64,000 nt of DNA from an uncultured Bacilli bacterium (GTDB lineage: Bacteria; Bacillota_I; Bacilli_A; RF39; UBA660). The translations under genes and the position numbers were made by a program. Below are positions 1-8,910 of the stretch, in pieces. How positions within the stretch are numbered: position 1 is the first letter of the stretch; each line of letters begins with the position of its first letter. The stretch covers positions 1 through 64,000 of the forward strand of contig CALVQK010000001.1 in NCBI GenBank assembly GCA_944358305.1, in the 5' to 3' direction. The notes under the pieces were generated by a model, which ran no database searches, was not told the origin of the DNA, and worked only from the letters and a program-made list of their open reading frames with translations.

Positions 1-441
1 AAGTTGGCTCTAGTTATCAGTATGAAATTAACGATGATAAAACCGTGTCATTTAGAACAACCAACATGGAAAAATTCACCTGATGGTCCAATATATAGAT
101 ATGATGTTGATATTGCAAAAAACTATTTAAATGAAAAAGAACTAAAGGATTTAAATAGAATTGTTACTATGTATTTAGATTATGCTGAGTTACAAGCTGA
201 AAATCATAATGCGATGACTATGAAAGATTGGGTAGAAAAATTAAATGCTTTTTTACAATTCAATGGAAAAGAAATCCTACATAATGCTGGGAAAATATCT
301 GCTAAGGTTGCACAAGAATTAGCATATAGAGAATATGATAAATTTAAAGTTAAACAAGATAAGTTATATAAATCTGATTTTGATAACTTTCTTAATGAAA
401 CGAAAATGATAGGAAAGGAAAGTGACAACAATGACAAATGA
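1..441 (+). CDS. RhuM-family protein, C-terminal part (5' end outside window)
   Basis: Only the C-terminal portion is present; the reading frame is already open at base 1. The stretch YDVDIAKNYLNEKELKDLNR followed by a YLDYAELQA block, a DWVEKLNAFL block and an AGKISAKVAQ block matches the C-terminal region of RhuM-type proteins (Fic/RhuM virulence-protein family, often on mobile or pathogenicity islands). The biochemical role of the family is not settled. The first about 14 residues fit the family poorly, so the junction at the window edge could hide a frameshift; a different frame (from base 3) is also open up to the TGA near base 84. The gene overlaps the following reductase start by 11 bases, so the two are probably cotranscribed. 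Confidence 0.6.
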   Translation, partial: KLALVISMKLTMIKPCHLEQPTWKNSPDGPIYRYDVDIAKNYLNEKELKDLNRIVTMYLDYAELQAENHNAMTMKDWVEKLNAFLQFNGKEILHNAGKISAKVAQELAYREYDKFKVKQDKLYKSDFDNFLNETKMIGKESDNNDK

Positions 442-1162
442 AGAAGAAAGTTTAAAAAAAAGAAAATCAACAAAAAAGCCAATAACAACTTTGTTTATGT
501 TAGAATCTCTTGATGGCAAGATCAGTAGTGGTAATACTGATGAATTAGATGCCGACAAAGATTGGTGTCAAATTGATGGTGTTAAAGAAGGATTGCATCA
601 GTATTATAAAATAGAATCTACTACTGATTATTTTTCATTAAATACTGGTAGAGTGATGGCTAAAATTGGTGTTAATGATAGAAAAGAATATCATAATAAA
701 GTAGAAGTAAAGTTCGTCATTATTGATAATAAGCCACACTTGAATGAGAATGGAATAGATTATATATGTAACTGGGTAGAAAGCTTAATATTAGTTACAA
801 CAAATAAAAAGCATATTGCTTATTACTTAACAGAGAAATATGATAATTTAGATATTTTATATTATGAAGAATTAGACTTAACAAGATTATTAGAAGATTT
901 ATCTAGTAAATATAATGCTGAAAGATTAACAATTCAATCTGGAGGGAGCCTTAACGGACTGTTTTTACGAAACAATTTAATTGACTATGTAAATATAGTA
1001 ATTGCTCCATTATTAGTTGGAGGTAAAGACGTATCTACTCTGATCGACGGAGAGGCAATTAGTCATTCAGGAGAATTAAATAAATTAAAAGCATTGGAAC
1101 TTATTGAATGTAATCAATTAGACAATTCTTATATTCAATTAAAATACAAAGTGAAAAGATAA
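431..1162 (+). CDS. RibD C-terminal-domain (dihydrofolate reductase-like) protein
   Basis: A 243-residue protein with the features of the RibD_C/DHFR-like NADPH-dependent reductase fold: an N-terminal TLFMLESLDGKISSG block (typical S-x-DG-x-I core), a central LSSKYNAERLTIQSGGSLNG block corresponding to the GG-containing nucleotide-binding turn, and a C-terminal VNIVIAPLLVGGKD block. RibD_C proteins reduce the ribosyl chain of a riboflavin intermediate, but many stand-alone members are of unknown substrate; there is no deaminase domain and no rib operon here, so riboflavin synthesis should not be assumed. ATG at 431 is preferred over GTG at 422 because the AGGAAAGGA site at 411-419 is well placed for 431 only. 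It overlaps the RhuM-like gene, and a terminator follows. Confidence 0.75.
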   Translation: MTNEEESLKKRKSTKKPITTLFMLESLDGKISSGNTDELDADKDWCQIDGVKEGLHQYYKIESTTDYFSLNTGRVMAKIGVNDRKEYHNKVEVKFVIIDNKPHLNENGIDYICNWVESLILVTTNKKHIAYYLTEKYDNLDILYYEELDLTRLLEDLSSKYNAERLTIQSGGSLNGLFLRNNLIDYVNIVIAPLLVGGKDVSTLIDGEAISHSGELNKLKALELIECNQLDNSYIQLKYKVKR

Positions 1163-1174
1163 ATTATAATTTAT

Positions 1175-1200
1175 AGAGTAGATTTGTTGTCTACTTTTTC
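1175..1200 (+). terminator. Intrinsic terminator after the reductase gene
   Basis: AGTAGA (1177-1182) pairs with TCTACT (1190-1195) across a 7-base loop, followed by a T run. Confidence 0.7.
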
Positions 1201-1256
1201 TTTTACTAAAAAATTATGATATAATAAATTAGATTGAAACCGGGGAAGTGATAAAA

Positions 1257-2114
1257 ATGAATGAAAATAAAACAAATATCAACTGGTATCCAGGTCATAT
1301 GGCTAAAACAAAAAGAGAAATAAGAGAAAAAATTAATCTAATAGATATAATCTATGAAGTAATAGATGCAAGAATGCCTATATCTTCTAAGATTAAAGAT
1401 ATTGATGACTTAATTAAAGACAAACCTAGAATATTAATTATGACCAAATATGATTTATGTGATAAAAAAGAAACTGATAAATTTATTAGTTATTATGAAA
1501 GCTTAGGTTATAAGGTAGTGTCAGTTGATCTTGCTAACAATAAAAATGTTAAGAAAATTTTAGAACTAAGTGATAGTGTTAGTAAAGAACTTAATGAAAA
1601 AAGAAAGTCTAAAGGCCTTAAGCCACGCAATTTAAGAGCTTTAATCATAGGAATACCTAATGTTGGTAAAAGTACGTTAATTAATAGATTAGTAGGTAAA
1701 AAAGCAGCAGGAGTAGGGAATAAGCCTGGGTTTACTAAGAGCCTTTCCTGGATTAGAATTAACAAAGATATAGATTTATTAGATTCCCCTGGAATTTTAT
1801 GGCCTAAACTTGAAAATCAAGAGGAAGCCAGAATTTTAGCTATATTCTCATCTATTAAAGAAGAAATACTAAACAAAGAAGATCTTGCTTTATTTGCTAT
1901 AGATATTTTAACTAAACTATATAAAGATAAATTAGAAGAGCGCTATAAAATAAAAATAGATAATATAACTAATATAGAAATATTAGAAGAAATAGCAAGA
2001 AAAAGAGGCTGTCTTGCTAAAGGTAATATAATTGATTACGAAAAGGTTTCTACCATCATTTTAAATGATATTAAAAATAATGCTTTTAAAGAAATAACTT
2101 TAGATAGAAAATAA
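1257..2114 (+). CDS. rbgA: Ribosome biogenesis GTPase RbgA (YlqF)
   Basis: A circularly permuted GTPase that helps late maturation of the 50S subunit. The N-terminus carries the WYPGHMAKT signature of the YlqF/RbgA family; the G4-like motif TKYD lies before the G1 motif GIPNVGKST (about residues 132-140), followed by DSPG (G3), which is the permuted order expected. About 285 residues is the usual length. The start is ATG 1257; GTG 1248 is part of the GGGGAAGTG ribosome binding site. A TATAAT at 1220-1225 is a plausible -10. The gene ends in a shared bidirectional terminator with rpsT. Confidence 0.93.
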   Translation: MNENKTNINWYPGHMAKTKREIREKINLIDIIYEVIDARMPISSKIKDIDDLIKDKPRILIMTKYDLCDKKETDKFISYYESLGYKVVSVDLANNKNVKKILELSDSVSKELNEKRKSKGLKPRNLRALIIGIPNVGKSTLINRLVGKKAAGVGNKPGFTKSLSWIRINKDIDLLDSPGILWPKLENQEEARILAIFSSIKEEILNKEDLALFAIDILTKLYKDKLEERYKIKIDNITNIEILEEIARKRGCLAKGNIIDYEKVSTIILNDIKNNAFKEITLDRK

Positions 2115-2155
2115 AAAAAGAAATGTGCGTGTACACTATCCACATTTCTTTTTTA
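2113..2155. terminator. Bidirectional terminator between rbgA and rpsT
   Basis: A 14-base arm at 2114-2127 (A-run, GAAATGTG) pairs with CACATTTC plus T run at 2141-2154. It carries A-run and T-run on opposite sides, so it can end both the rbgA transcript and the convergent rpsT transcript. Confidence 0.85.
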
Positions 2156-2419
2156 TTAATTCATAGCATTTACTGCTTTAGTAAGTCTTGATTTTAATCT
2201 AGCAGCTTTATTTTTATGAACTAAACCACTAGTACAAGCTTTATCAACTCTTTGTAATGCAATATTTAATTTATTAGCAGCTTCATCTTTATTTCCTGAG
2301 TTTACAGCTTTTTCGCAATTTTTAATAGCAGTTCTCATACTAGATCTAACTAAAGTATTAACATCAGCTTTTCTTGCATTACTACGTACTCTTTTCTTAG
2401 CACTTCTAATATTTGGCAT
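2156..2419 (-). CDS. rpsT: 30S ribosomal protein S20
   Basis: An 87-residue, Lys/Arg/Ala-rich helical protein starting MPNIRSAKKRVRSNARK, the hallmark N-terminus of S20, which binds 16S rRNA in the 30S body. The longer upstream open frame has no ribosome binding site, while a purine-rich AGTGAGGTG site lies just before the ATG at 2419. It is divergent from gpr, exactly as in Bacillus, where rpsT and gpr are divergent neighbours. Confidence 0.95.
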   Translation of the reverse strand: MPNIRSAKKRVRSNARKADVNTLVRSSMRTAIKNCEKAVNSGNKDEAANKLNIALQRVDKACTSGLVHKNKAARLKSRLTKAVNAMN

Positions 2420-2533
2420 GTTTTTCACCTCACTTTTTGTAAACAATCTAATTCTATCAAATAATATATATTTTTGCAAATATTTTATAACTTTTTTGTT
2501 AATAATATTAAAAGAGAGGAGACGGTGATAATA

Positions 2534-3544
2534 ATGCATGAAGTTGATCTAAGTAAATATAAATTAAGAACAGACTTAATCGCTGAACATCTTAATAATT
2601 TTAAAGAATATGAAAAAAGCGAAGAGTTATATAATGATATAAAAATAGAGACCATTACTTTAGATAAAGAAACTGCCAAAACTATTTCTAAAAAAGAAGG
2701 AATTTATAAGACCATCTATTTTGAAGATGTAACAGATGAAACTAATTTTAATAATACCTTACATGCTACAACTATTGCTTTAAAAGATTTATTAGAGAAC
2801 ATAAAGAAAAGCGATAGTGTTTTAATAGTAGGACTTGGTAATAGAAAAGCCACTCCAGATGCTTTAGGACCACTTACAATTGATGAAATAAAAATAACAA
2901 GACAAATAGTAGAGCTAGGACTACCATTAGATAATAAATATCGTATTATCTCCTCATTAGTACCAGGAGTTATGGGTACAACAGGAATTGAAACTAAAGA
3001 AATAATAGAAGGAGTAATAGAAAAAGCAAAACCTGACTTTTTAATTGTTATAGATGCTCTTGCTGCTTCAAGTATTGAACGAATTAATAAAACTATTCAG
3101 CTAACTGATACGGGAATTCATCCTGGTAGTGGCTTATTAAATAATAGATTTGAAATAAGTAAAGAGACATTAGGTATACCAGTAATCGCTATAGGAATAC
3201 CAACTGTAGTTGATGCTACAACAATTGTTAGTAATACAATTAACTATATCTTTAGACACTTCTCTTATGAAAAAGAAAATATTGATAATAAAAAATTAAA
3301 ATTAGTTCCTCCAAGTAGTAGAGATTATAAAAATCACGATAAAACTTTAAATAAAGAAGAAAGAGAAGAGGTAATGGGACTAATTGGTAATTTAGATGAA
3401 GAGGAAGTTAAAAGCCTAATTACAGAAGTATTAACTCCGCTTGGCTATAATCTTTTAGTTACTCCTAAAGAAATAGACTTTGTAGTTAGTAAATTAAGTA
3501 GTCTTTTAGGGAAAGCTTTAAATAAAAGTTTAGAACTAAACTAA
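2534..3544 (+). CDS. gpr: Germination protease GPR (spore protease, A25 family)
   Basis: GPR degrades small acid-soluble spore proteins during germination; it is made as a zymogen in the forespore and processes itself. The sequence begins HEVDLSKYKLRTDLIAE, a typical GPR pro-region, and contains the VLIVGLGNRKATPDALGP block, the VPGVMGTTGIET block and DFLIVIDALAA, all diagnostic of the family. The 336-residue length is normal. ATG 2534 follows AGAGGAGACGGTGAT, making the upstream ATG-less extension unlikely. First gene of the conserved gpr-spoIIP-yqxA-lepA string. It implies SASP-coated spores. Confidence 0.94.
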   Translation: MHEVDLSKYKLRTDLIAEHLNNFKEYEKSEELYNDIKIETITLDKETAKTISKKEGIYKTIYFEDVTDETNFNNTLHATTIALKDLLENIKKSDSVLIVGLGNRKATPDALGPLTIDEIKITRQIVELGLPLDNKYRIISSLVPGVMGTTGIETKEIIEGVIEKAKPDFLIVIDALAASSIERINKTIQLTDTGIHPGSGLLNNRFEISKETLGIPVIAIGIPTVVDATTIVSNTINYIFRHFSYEKENIDNKKLKLVPPSSRDYKNHDKTLNKEEREEVMGLIGNLDEEEVKSLITEVLTPLGYNLLVTPKEIDFVVSKLSSLLGKALNKSLELN

Positions 3545-3598
3545 TTCGACATAATTTTAATAACTCTTTTATTACTATGTAATAAAGGAGATTTTACT

Positions 3599-4573
3599 AT
3601 GAAGAAAAAGTTTATATCTAAAAATAAAAAAAGTAAAAAAGTAAAATTTAAAATTTTTTTCTTCATTTTTAGTGTGGCCTTTGGTTTTATTTTAACTATT
3701 AAAATTTTATCTAAATATAATTTACCTTACAAAAATAGTGATCTAGTAAATTTCTTAATAGAAAATAATAATCCTTTTATTGTAAACAGTAAATCTAATT
3801 ACAGTTATTTTCATAAAATTATGACTAAACTAATAGATTTAGATATAACAGATCCTCTTTCAATTTTAGACACCAATTTTAAGGGATTAACTAAAAAAGT
3901 AAAAATAGAAGAAGAGACAAAAAAAGTTAGTAATGAAAAAGTAATTACAAAAGGCGAACCTACTATATATTTATATAATTCTCACGATACCGAAGAATAT
4001 AAACCATCATCTTTTGCTGAGTATAGTGTAATGCCAACAGTTAAATTATCTGATTACGTTTTAAAAGAAGAACTTGAAAAAAATGGTTTTAGTGTTTTAA
4101 TTGAAGAACAAACAATAAGTAGTATTAGAAGTAGTTTAGGTTTAAATTATGCTGGAAGTTATACTGCTAGCAGAGTTTTAATGGAACAAGCTAAAAAAAA
4201 TAATCCTAGCTTAGAATACTTTATAGATTTACATAGAGACTCACTTGATCATGATAGAACTACCTTGACTTATAATAATAAAAATTATGCTATGGTTATG
4301 TTTTTAGTAGGACTAGAAAATCCTAATTATCTAGAAAATTTAGAATTTAGTACTAAAATAAGTGATGCTATTAATGCTAAAGTATCTGGACTTTCTAAAG
4401 GTATATATCAAAAAGAAGGTGAGGGTGTTAATGGTGTTTATAATCAAGACTTCTCTAATAGGACTATTCTAATTGAAATAGGAGGTCCTGAAAATACAAT
4501 AGATGAAGTATATGAAACTCTTTTAATCTTAAGCGAAGTATTAACTGAGGTGATAGAAAGTGACCAAAACTAA
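3599..4573 (+). CDS. spoIIP: Stage II sporulation protein P (peptidoglycan amidase/endopeptidase)
   Basis: SpoIIP hydrolyses peptidoglycan with SpoIID and SpoIIM to drive engulfment of the forespore. A single transmembrane segment lies at about residues 20-37 after a Lys-rich cytoplasmic tail. The catalytic domain shows the Zn-amidase residues of the family: IYLYNSHDTEEY (metal His), YFIDLHRDSL and RTILIEIGGPEN (catalytic Glu). The position directly after gpr is the conserved one. AAGGAG precedes the ATG at a good distance. Confidence 0.92.
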   Translation: MKKKFISKNKKSKKVKFKIFFFIFSVAFGFILTIKILSKYNLPYKNSDLVNFLIENNNPFIVNSKSNYSYFHKIMTKLIDLDITDPLSILDTNFKGLTKKVKIEEETKKVSNEKVITKGEPTIYLYNSHDTEEYKPSSFAEYSVMPTVKLSDYVLKEELEKNGFSVLIEEQTISSIRSSLGLNYAGSYTASRVLMEQAKKNNPSLEYFIDLHRDSLDHDRTTLTYNNKNYAMVMFLVGLENPNYLENLEFSTKISDAINAKVSGLSKGIYQKEGEGVNGVYNQDFSNRTILIEIGGPENTIDEVYETLLILSEVLTEVIESDQN

Positions 4574-4883
4574 TATAGCAAGGCTTATAATTTTAATATT
4601 AGTATTTCTTTTCTTTGTTTTATACTTTATGCAAGCAAGTGGCTATAATGAATATGCAAAAAATAAAGAGAATATGTTAACAGAAGAACAAATAAAAGAA
4701 TATGAAGAAGATATTGCCGCCGGAAAAGATGTAACAATAAAAGATTATCTAAACAAAGATAAAGTTAACTATGAAAATAATATTTCAAAACTAGGTCTTG
4801 ACTTGTCTTACTTAATAGAGAGTATTTTTAATAAAGGAATGAATAGCTTTTTTGATATGTTAAATGATGCAGTATCTTCTTAA
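4560..4883 (+). CDS. Small membrane protein in the YqxA position
   Basis: A 107-residue protein with one N-terminal transmembrane helix (about residues 6-24) and an acidic extracytoplasmic tail. It sits between spoIIP and lepA, where Bacillus carries yqxA, a short sporulation-associated membrane protein. The similarity is in place, size and topology; I cannot see a clear sequence signature, so orthology is inferred. It starts with GTG at 4560, overlaps spoIIP by 14 bases, and has a GAGGTGAT site at 4548-4555. Confidence 0.6.
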   Translation: MTKTNIARLIILILVFLFFVLYFMQASGYNEYAKNKENMLTEEQIKEYEEDIAAGKDVTIKDYLNKDKVNYENNISKLGLDLSYLIESIFNKGMNSFFDMLNDAVSS

Positions 4884-4956
4884 AAAAGTTAAAAAACTTT
4901 AAAAAATATGATAATATAGTAACTAATGTTACTATATTTTTAAGTAGGTGATGTTT

Positions 4957-6756
4957 ATGAAACAAGAAAATATTCGTAATTTTTCTATAATTGCTCATAT
5001 AGATCATGGTAAGAGTACTTTAGCAGACCGTATTTTAGAAGAGACTAAAGCTGTAACTGAAAGGGAAATGAAAGATCAGTTATTAGATTCAATGGATATA
5101 GAAAGAGAACGTGGTATTACTATAAAATTAAATGCTGTATCTATTAACTACCAATATAATAATAAAACATATTTATTAAACTTAATAGATACCCCAGGAC
5201 ATGTTGACTTTTCATATGAAGTTAATCGTTCTCTTGCTTCCTGTGAAGGAGCTATTTTAGTTGTTGATGCAACCCAAGGAATAGAAGCTCAAACCCTTGC
5301 CAATCTCTATCTTGCTCTTGATAATAACTTAACTATTATTCCTGTAATTAACAAAATAGATTTACCTAGCGCTGATATTCCTAAAGTAGAAGAAGAACTT
5401 ACCAATTTAGGTTTTGATAAAGAAGATATTATTTTAACTAGTGCTAAAACTGGAGTAGGTATAAAAGACTTACTAGATGCTATTATAAATAAGATTCCTG
5501 CTCCTAAAGGAGAAAAAGAAAAGCCTTTACAAGCCTTAATTTTTGATAGTATTTTTGATTCATATAGAGGCGTTTTAACAGCAGTTCGTATTTTTAATGG
5601 AGAGATTAAAAAAGGTGATACTATTTACATGCTAGAAAGTAAAGCAAGTTATGAAGTGTTGTCAATTTTAAAAAATACTCCTAAAGAAATAGAAGTTAAT
5701 TCCCTAAGTACAGGAGAAGTAGGTTATATTTATGCCTCTATAAAAAGTATTAGTGATGTCCATGTTGGAGATACTATTACTTTAAACTCTACCAAAGAAA
5801 AGATCGAAGCTTTACCAGGTTATAAAAAGCTAAAAAGTGTTGTCTATTGTGGCCTTTATCCTCTTGAAACAAACCAGTTTGAAGAATTGCGTGAAGCTTT
5901 AGCTAAACTAAAGTTAAATGATGCTGCTTTAGTTTATGAACCAGAAACATCTGTGGCCCTAGGCTTTGGCTTTAGGACAGGTTTCCTAGGACTTTTACAT
6001 ATGGAAGTAACAATAGAGCGAATAAAACGTGAATTTAATATCGATGTAGTTGCTACGACCCCTTCAGTAATTTATGAAGTAACTTTAACAGACGGAACTA
6101 AAGTACAAGTAGATGCTCCTAATAAAATGCCTCCTAAAGTTAAAATTAAAGAAATAGAAGAACCCTTTGTTAAAACATCTATTTATACGCCAAAAGATTA
6201 TATAGGACCTTTAATGGAACTTTGCCAAGACAAACGTGGCACTTTTATTAATATGTCATATCTAGATGATGAAAGAGTCTGTCTTATTTATAAATTGCCA
6301 TTATCAGAAATAGTTTATGATTTCTTTGATAAGTTAAAATCTATTACTAAAGGTTATGCTTCATTTGACTATGAAATAATTGGTTATGAACCAAGTGATT
6401 TAGTAAAATTAGATATTTTATTAAATGGAGAAGTAGTAGATGCTCTTAGCATGATAGTCCATAAAGACTTTGCTTATAATAGAGGTAAGATGATTGTTCA
6501 TCGCCTTAAAGAAGAAATTCCAAGACAATTGTTTGAAATTCCCGTCCAAGCAAGTGTAGGAAATAAAGTAATAGCAAGAACCGATATAAAAGCCTTAAGA
6601 AAAGATGTTCTAGCTAAGTGTTATGGTGGCGATATTACTCGTAAGAAAAAGCTTCTTGAAAAACAAAAAGAAGGTAAAAAGAAAATGAAACAAATAGGTA
6701 GTGTTGAAGTACCACCTGATGCTTTTCTAGCAATACTTTCTACTAAAGAAAATTAG
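4957..6756 (+). CDS. lepA: Elongation factor 4 (LepA)
   Basis: A translational GTPase of about 599 residues. N-terminal G domain with [14 protein letters not shown] (G1), the ERERGITIK switch I block, [12 protein letters not shown] (G3) and NKIDLPSA (G4). The C-terminal domain has the LepA-specific [15 protein letters not shown] block and no EF-G domain IV. EF4 acts on stalled or mistranslocated ribosomes and in subunit biogenesis. The start is ATG 4957 after TAGGTGATG; the earlier GTG and ATG lie inside that ribosome binding site. Confidence 0.97.
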   Translation: MKQENIRNFSIIAHIDHGKSTLADRILEETKAVTEREMKDQLLDSMDIERERGITIKLNAVSINYQYNNKTYLLNLIDTPGHVDFSYEVNRSLASCEGAILVVDATQGIEAQTLANLYLALDNNLTIIPVINKIDLPSADIPKVEEELTNLGFDKEDIILTSAKTGVGIKDLLDAIINKIPAPKGEKEKPLQALIFDSIFDSYRGVLTAVRIFNGEIKKGDTIYMLESKASYEVLSILKNTPKEIEVNSLSTGEVGYIYASIKSISDVHVGDTITLNSTKEKIEALPGYKKLKSVVYCGLYPLETNQFEELREALAKLKLNDAALVYEPETSVALGFGFRTGFLGLLHMEVTIERIKREFNIDVVATTPSVIYEVTLTDGTKVQVDAPNKMPPKVKIKEIEEPFVKTSIYTPKDYIGPLMELCQDKRGTFINMSYLDDERVCLIYKLPLSEIVYDFFDKLKSITKGYASFDYEIIGYEPSDLVKLDILLNGEVVDALSMIVHKDFAYNRGKMIVHRLKEEIPRQLFEIPVQASVGNKVIARTDIKALRKDVLAKCYGGDITRKKKLLEKQKEGKKKMKQIGSVEVPPDAFLAILSTKEN

Positions 6757-6779
6757 AGTTGTCATTAACTCTATTTTTT
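6754..6779 (+). terminator. Intrinsic terminator after lepA
   Basis: TAGAGTT (6754-6760) pairs with AACTCTA (6767-6773), six-base loop, T6 tail. Confidence 0.85.
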
Positions 6780-6806
6780 GTTAAAATCTTCTAGGAGCGT
6801 GATTTA

Positions 6807-7964
6807 ATGAGTGAATTAATTCAAATCTTTGCTGTATTCCTAGAAGGACTAATTTCTTTTTTCTCACCTTGTGTTATTCCTTTAATACCATTATATATGG
6901 GTTATCTTGCTACTAATGCTAAAGAGATAGATGAAAATGGAAATGTTACTTATAAAAAGAAAATAGTTCTTATATATACTTTATTTTTTATTTTAGGTAT
7001 TTCAATGTCCTTTTTTATTTTAGGACTATCCTTTACAGGTTTAGGAATGTTTTTTAAAGATAATAGAAAAATATTCTTAGAAGTAGGAGGAATCATTATA
7101 GTTATTCTAGGACTATTTCAATTAGGAATATTAAAAGTAGATTTTCTAAATAAAGAAAAGAAATTAAAAATTAATTTTAACCCTAATAAAATGACCAAGA
7201 AAACTGCTTTTTTAATGGGCTTTCTTTTCTCCTTTGCCTGGACTCCTTGTGTAGGCCCTGCGCTATCTTCAACTTTAATTATGGCTAGTACTGCTAGCAC
7301 AGCTTTATTAGGAAATCTATTTGTTTTAGTTTATGCTCTAGGTTTCTTATTACCATTTATTATTTTAGGATTATTTACAACTAAAGTCTTAAATTTAATT
7401 AAAAGAAAACAAAATATTTTAAATTACGTTGTTAAAGTAGGTGCCATTATCATTATTATAATGGGTGCTTATGTATCTTATACTGGCTTTACTATGGAAA
7501 AAGTTAAAGATGAGGCAACTATTACTTCAACAGGAAAAGTAGAACTAGCAACACCTATTGACTTTACCTTAAAAGATCAAAATAATAATACTCACTCCTT
7601 AGATGATTATATAGGCAAAACCATTGTTCTACATTTTTATGCTATAGACTGTTTCGCTTGTCTAGATGAATTACCTAATATTGAAAAACTATATAATGAT
7701 TATAATCAAAATAAAGATGATGTTATTATTTTAGGTATCGCTAACACCTCAAGAAATCCCAAAAAAGATATTATTAGTTTCTTAAAAGAAAATAATTATA
7801 CTTTTACATCATTAATGGCAAAAGATAAATTATTTAATAAATACTATGTAACGACTTATCCAAATACTTATATAATTAACTCTAATGGTAATATCGCTTT
7901 TACTAGTTTTGGAAGCCTTACTTATGAAAGCTTAAAAGAAGAAATAGAAAAAGTAAGTAATTAG
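6807..7964 (+). CDS. CcdA-type membrane reductant carrier fused to a thioredoxin-like domain
   Basis: Two-part protein of 385 residues. Residues about 1-235 form a six-helix CcdA/DsbD-like membrane domain with one conserved Cys in FFSPCVIPLIPLY and the other in FAWTPCVGPAL; these pass electrons from cytoplasmic thioredoxin across the membrane. Residues about 245-385 are an AhpC/TSA-TlpA-type thioredoxin domain with PIDFTLKDQ and a CFAC active site (about residues 282-285). Such fusions reduce disulfides or peroxides outside the cell. The single-gene unit follows the lepA terminator and starts at ATG 6807 behind GGAGCGTGAT. Several predicted secreted proteins here have paired cysteines (10068-10526, 24564-25082) and are possible clients; that link is inference. 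Confidence 0.85.
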   Translation: MSELIQIFAVFLEGLISFFSPCVIPLIPLYMGYLATNAKEIDENGNVTYKKKIVLIYTLFFILGISMSFFILGLSFTGLGMFFKDNRKIFLEVGGIIIVILGLFQLGILKVDFLNKEKKLKINFNPNKMTKKTAFLMGFLFSFAWTPCVGPALSSTLIMASTASTALLGNLFVLVYALGFLLPFIILGLFTTKVLNLIKRKQNILNYVVKVGAIIIIIMGAYVSYTGFTMEKVKDEATITSTGKVELATPIDFTLKDQNNNTHSLDDYIGKTIVLHFYAIDCFACLDELPNIEKLYNDYNQNKDDVIILGIANTSRNPKKDIISFLKENNYTFTSLMAKDKLFNKYYVTTYPNTYIINSNGNIAFTSFGSLTYESLKEEIEKVSN

Positions 7965-8016
7965 ACTCTTTAAAAAAAAGTCATTTTCTTATATACTTAT
8001 TATAGAGGGATAAGTA

Positions 8017-8910
8017 ATGAATAGTAGAATTGAATTAAATAAAGATAAACAAAAAGATATAGATAAAGAAAAACAAGCAGCATACGTTAAAAAAATAGTA
8101 AAACGAATAGTCTTAATTATTTTTATAATTTTCTTACTTGTTTTTTCAGCTTGCCTTTATATCACTAAGATTGGTACTACTTCTTTAATAGTTAATGAAG
8201 AAGCGCTTGTTAATTCTAAAATACCAGATTCATTTAGTGGCCTTAAAGTTGTTCAGTTTGGTGATTTGCACTATGATAATAATGATTTACTAAAAGATGT
8301 AGTTAATGCTATTACTAAAAGAAATCCTGATTTAATTCTTTTTACAGGAGATTTATTAACTGATGAAGATTTAACACCGAAAGCAAGGAAAAACTTAGTA
8401 AATGAATTAAAAAAACTAGAAGCAACTCTTGGTAAATATGCTGTTTTAGGAGAAACAGATAATGATGAAGCTTTATCTATTTTAATAGATTGCGGATTTA
8501 CCGTTTTAGATGATAGTAATGAACTTATTTATAATGAAAGTAATGAACCTATTATGTTAGTAGGGCTAAATACAAATAATGATGTAATTGATTATAATAA
8601 AGCTTTTACAAATTATAATCCTGATATTTATACTATAACAATATTTCATAAACCAGACTATATAGATGAATTTGTAGATACTTATCAAACAGATTTAGCT
8701 TTAGCAGGGCATTCTCATTTAGGAGAAATAAGAATACCTTACTTAATAAATTTAGCTAGCAAAGACTATGCTTCTAAATATATAAACTCATATTATGAAA
8801 TTAATAATACTAAATTCTATATTACTTCAGGAATAGGTACTGATACTTATGATGTTAGAATAAATTCTAGACCATCTATTAATTTCTTTAGACTTAGGAA
8901 AACAACTTAG
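8017..8910 (+). CDS. Membrane-anchored metallophosphoesterase (YkuE/YaeI-like), altered active site
   Basis: An N-terminal anchor at about residues 30-52 precedes a calcineurin-like phosphoesterase domain. Visible metal-site motifs: FGDLHYD (D-x-H), LFTGDLL (GD), TIFHKPDY (His) and LALAGHSHLGEI (GH-x-H). The usual GNHD motif is GETD here (residues 145-148), so the metal-bridging Asn and the catalytic His are both replaced. The family includes UDP-diacylglucosamine- and other phospho-diesterases at the membrane. With this change the protein may be weakly active or binding-only. It ends inside a bidirectional terminator shared with the convergent carboxypeptidase. Confidence 0.75.
   Translation: MNSRIELNKDKQKDIDKEKQAAYVKKIVKRIVLIIFIIFLLVFSACLYITKIGTTSLIVNEEALVNSKIPDSFSGLKVVQFGDLHYDNNDLLKDVVNAITKRNPDLILFTGDLLTDEDLTPKARKNLVNELKKLEATLGKYAVLGETDNDEALSILIDCGFTVLDDSNELIYNESNEPIMLVGLNTNNDVIDYNKAFTNYNPDIYTITIFHKPDYIDEFVDTYQTDLALAGHSHLGEIRIPYLINLASKDYASKYINSYYEINNTKFYITSGIGTDTYDVRINSRPSINFFRLRKTT

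Noticed and set aside
3-84. A second open frame at the left edge (GSSYQYEINDDKTVSFRTTN ...)
   Set aside because: It ends at a stop after about 26 codons and overlaps the RhuM-like frame, which continues with clear family similarity. It may be the end of another gene or a frameshift, but the window edge prevents a decision.
7961-7990. Terminator after the CcdA fusion gene
   Set aside because: GACT/AGTC gives only a four-base stem with a long A-rich loop; too weak to list.
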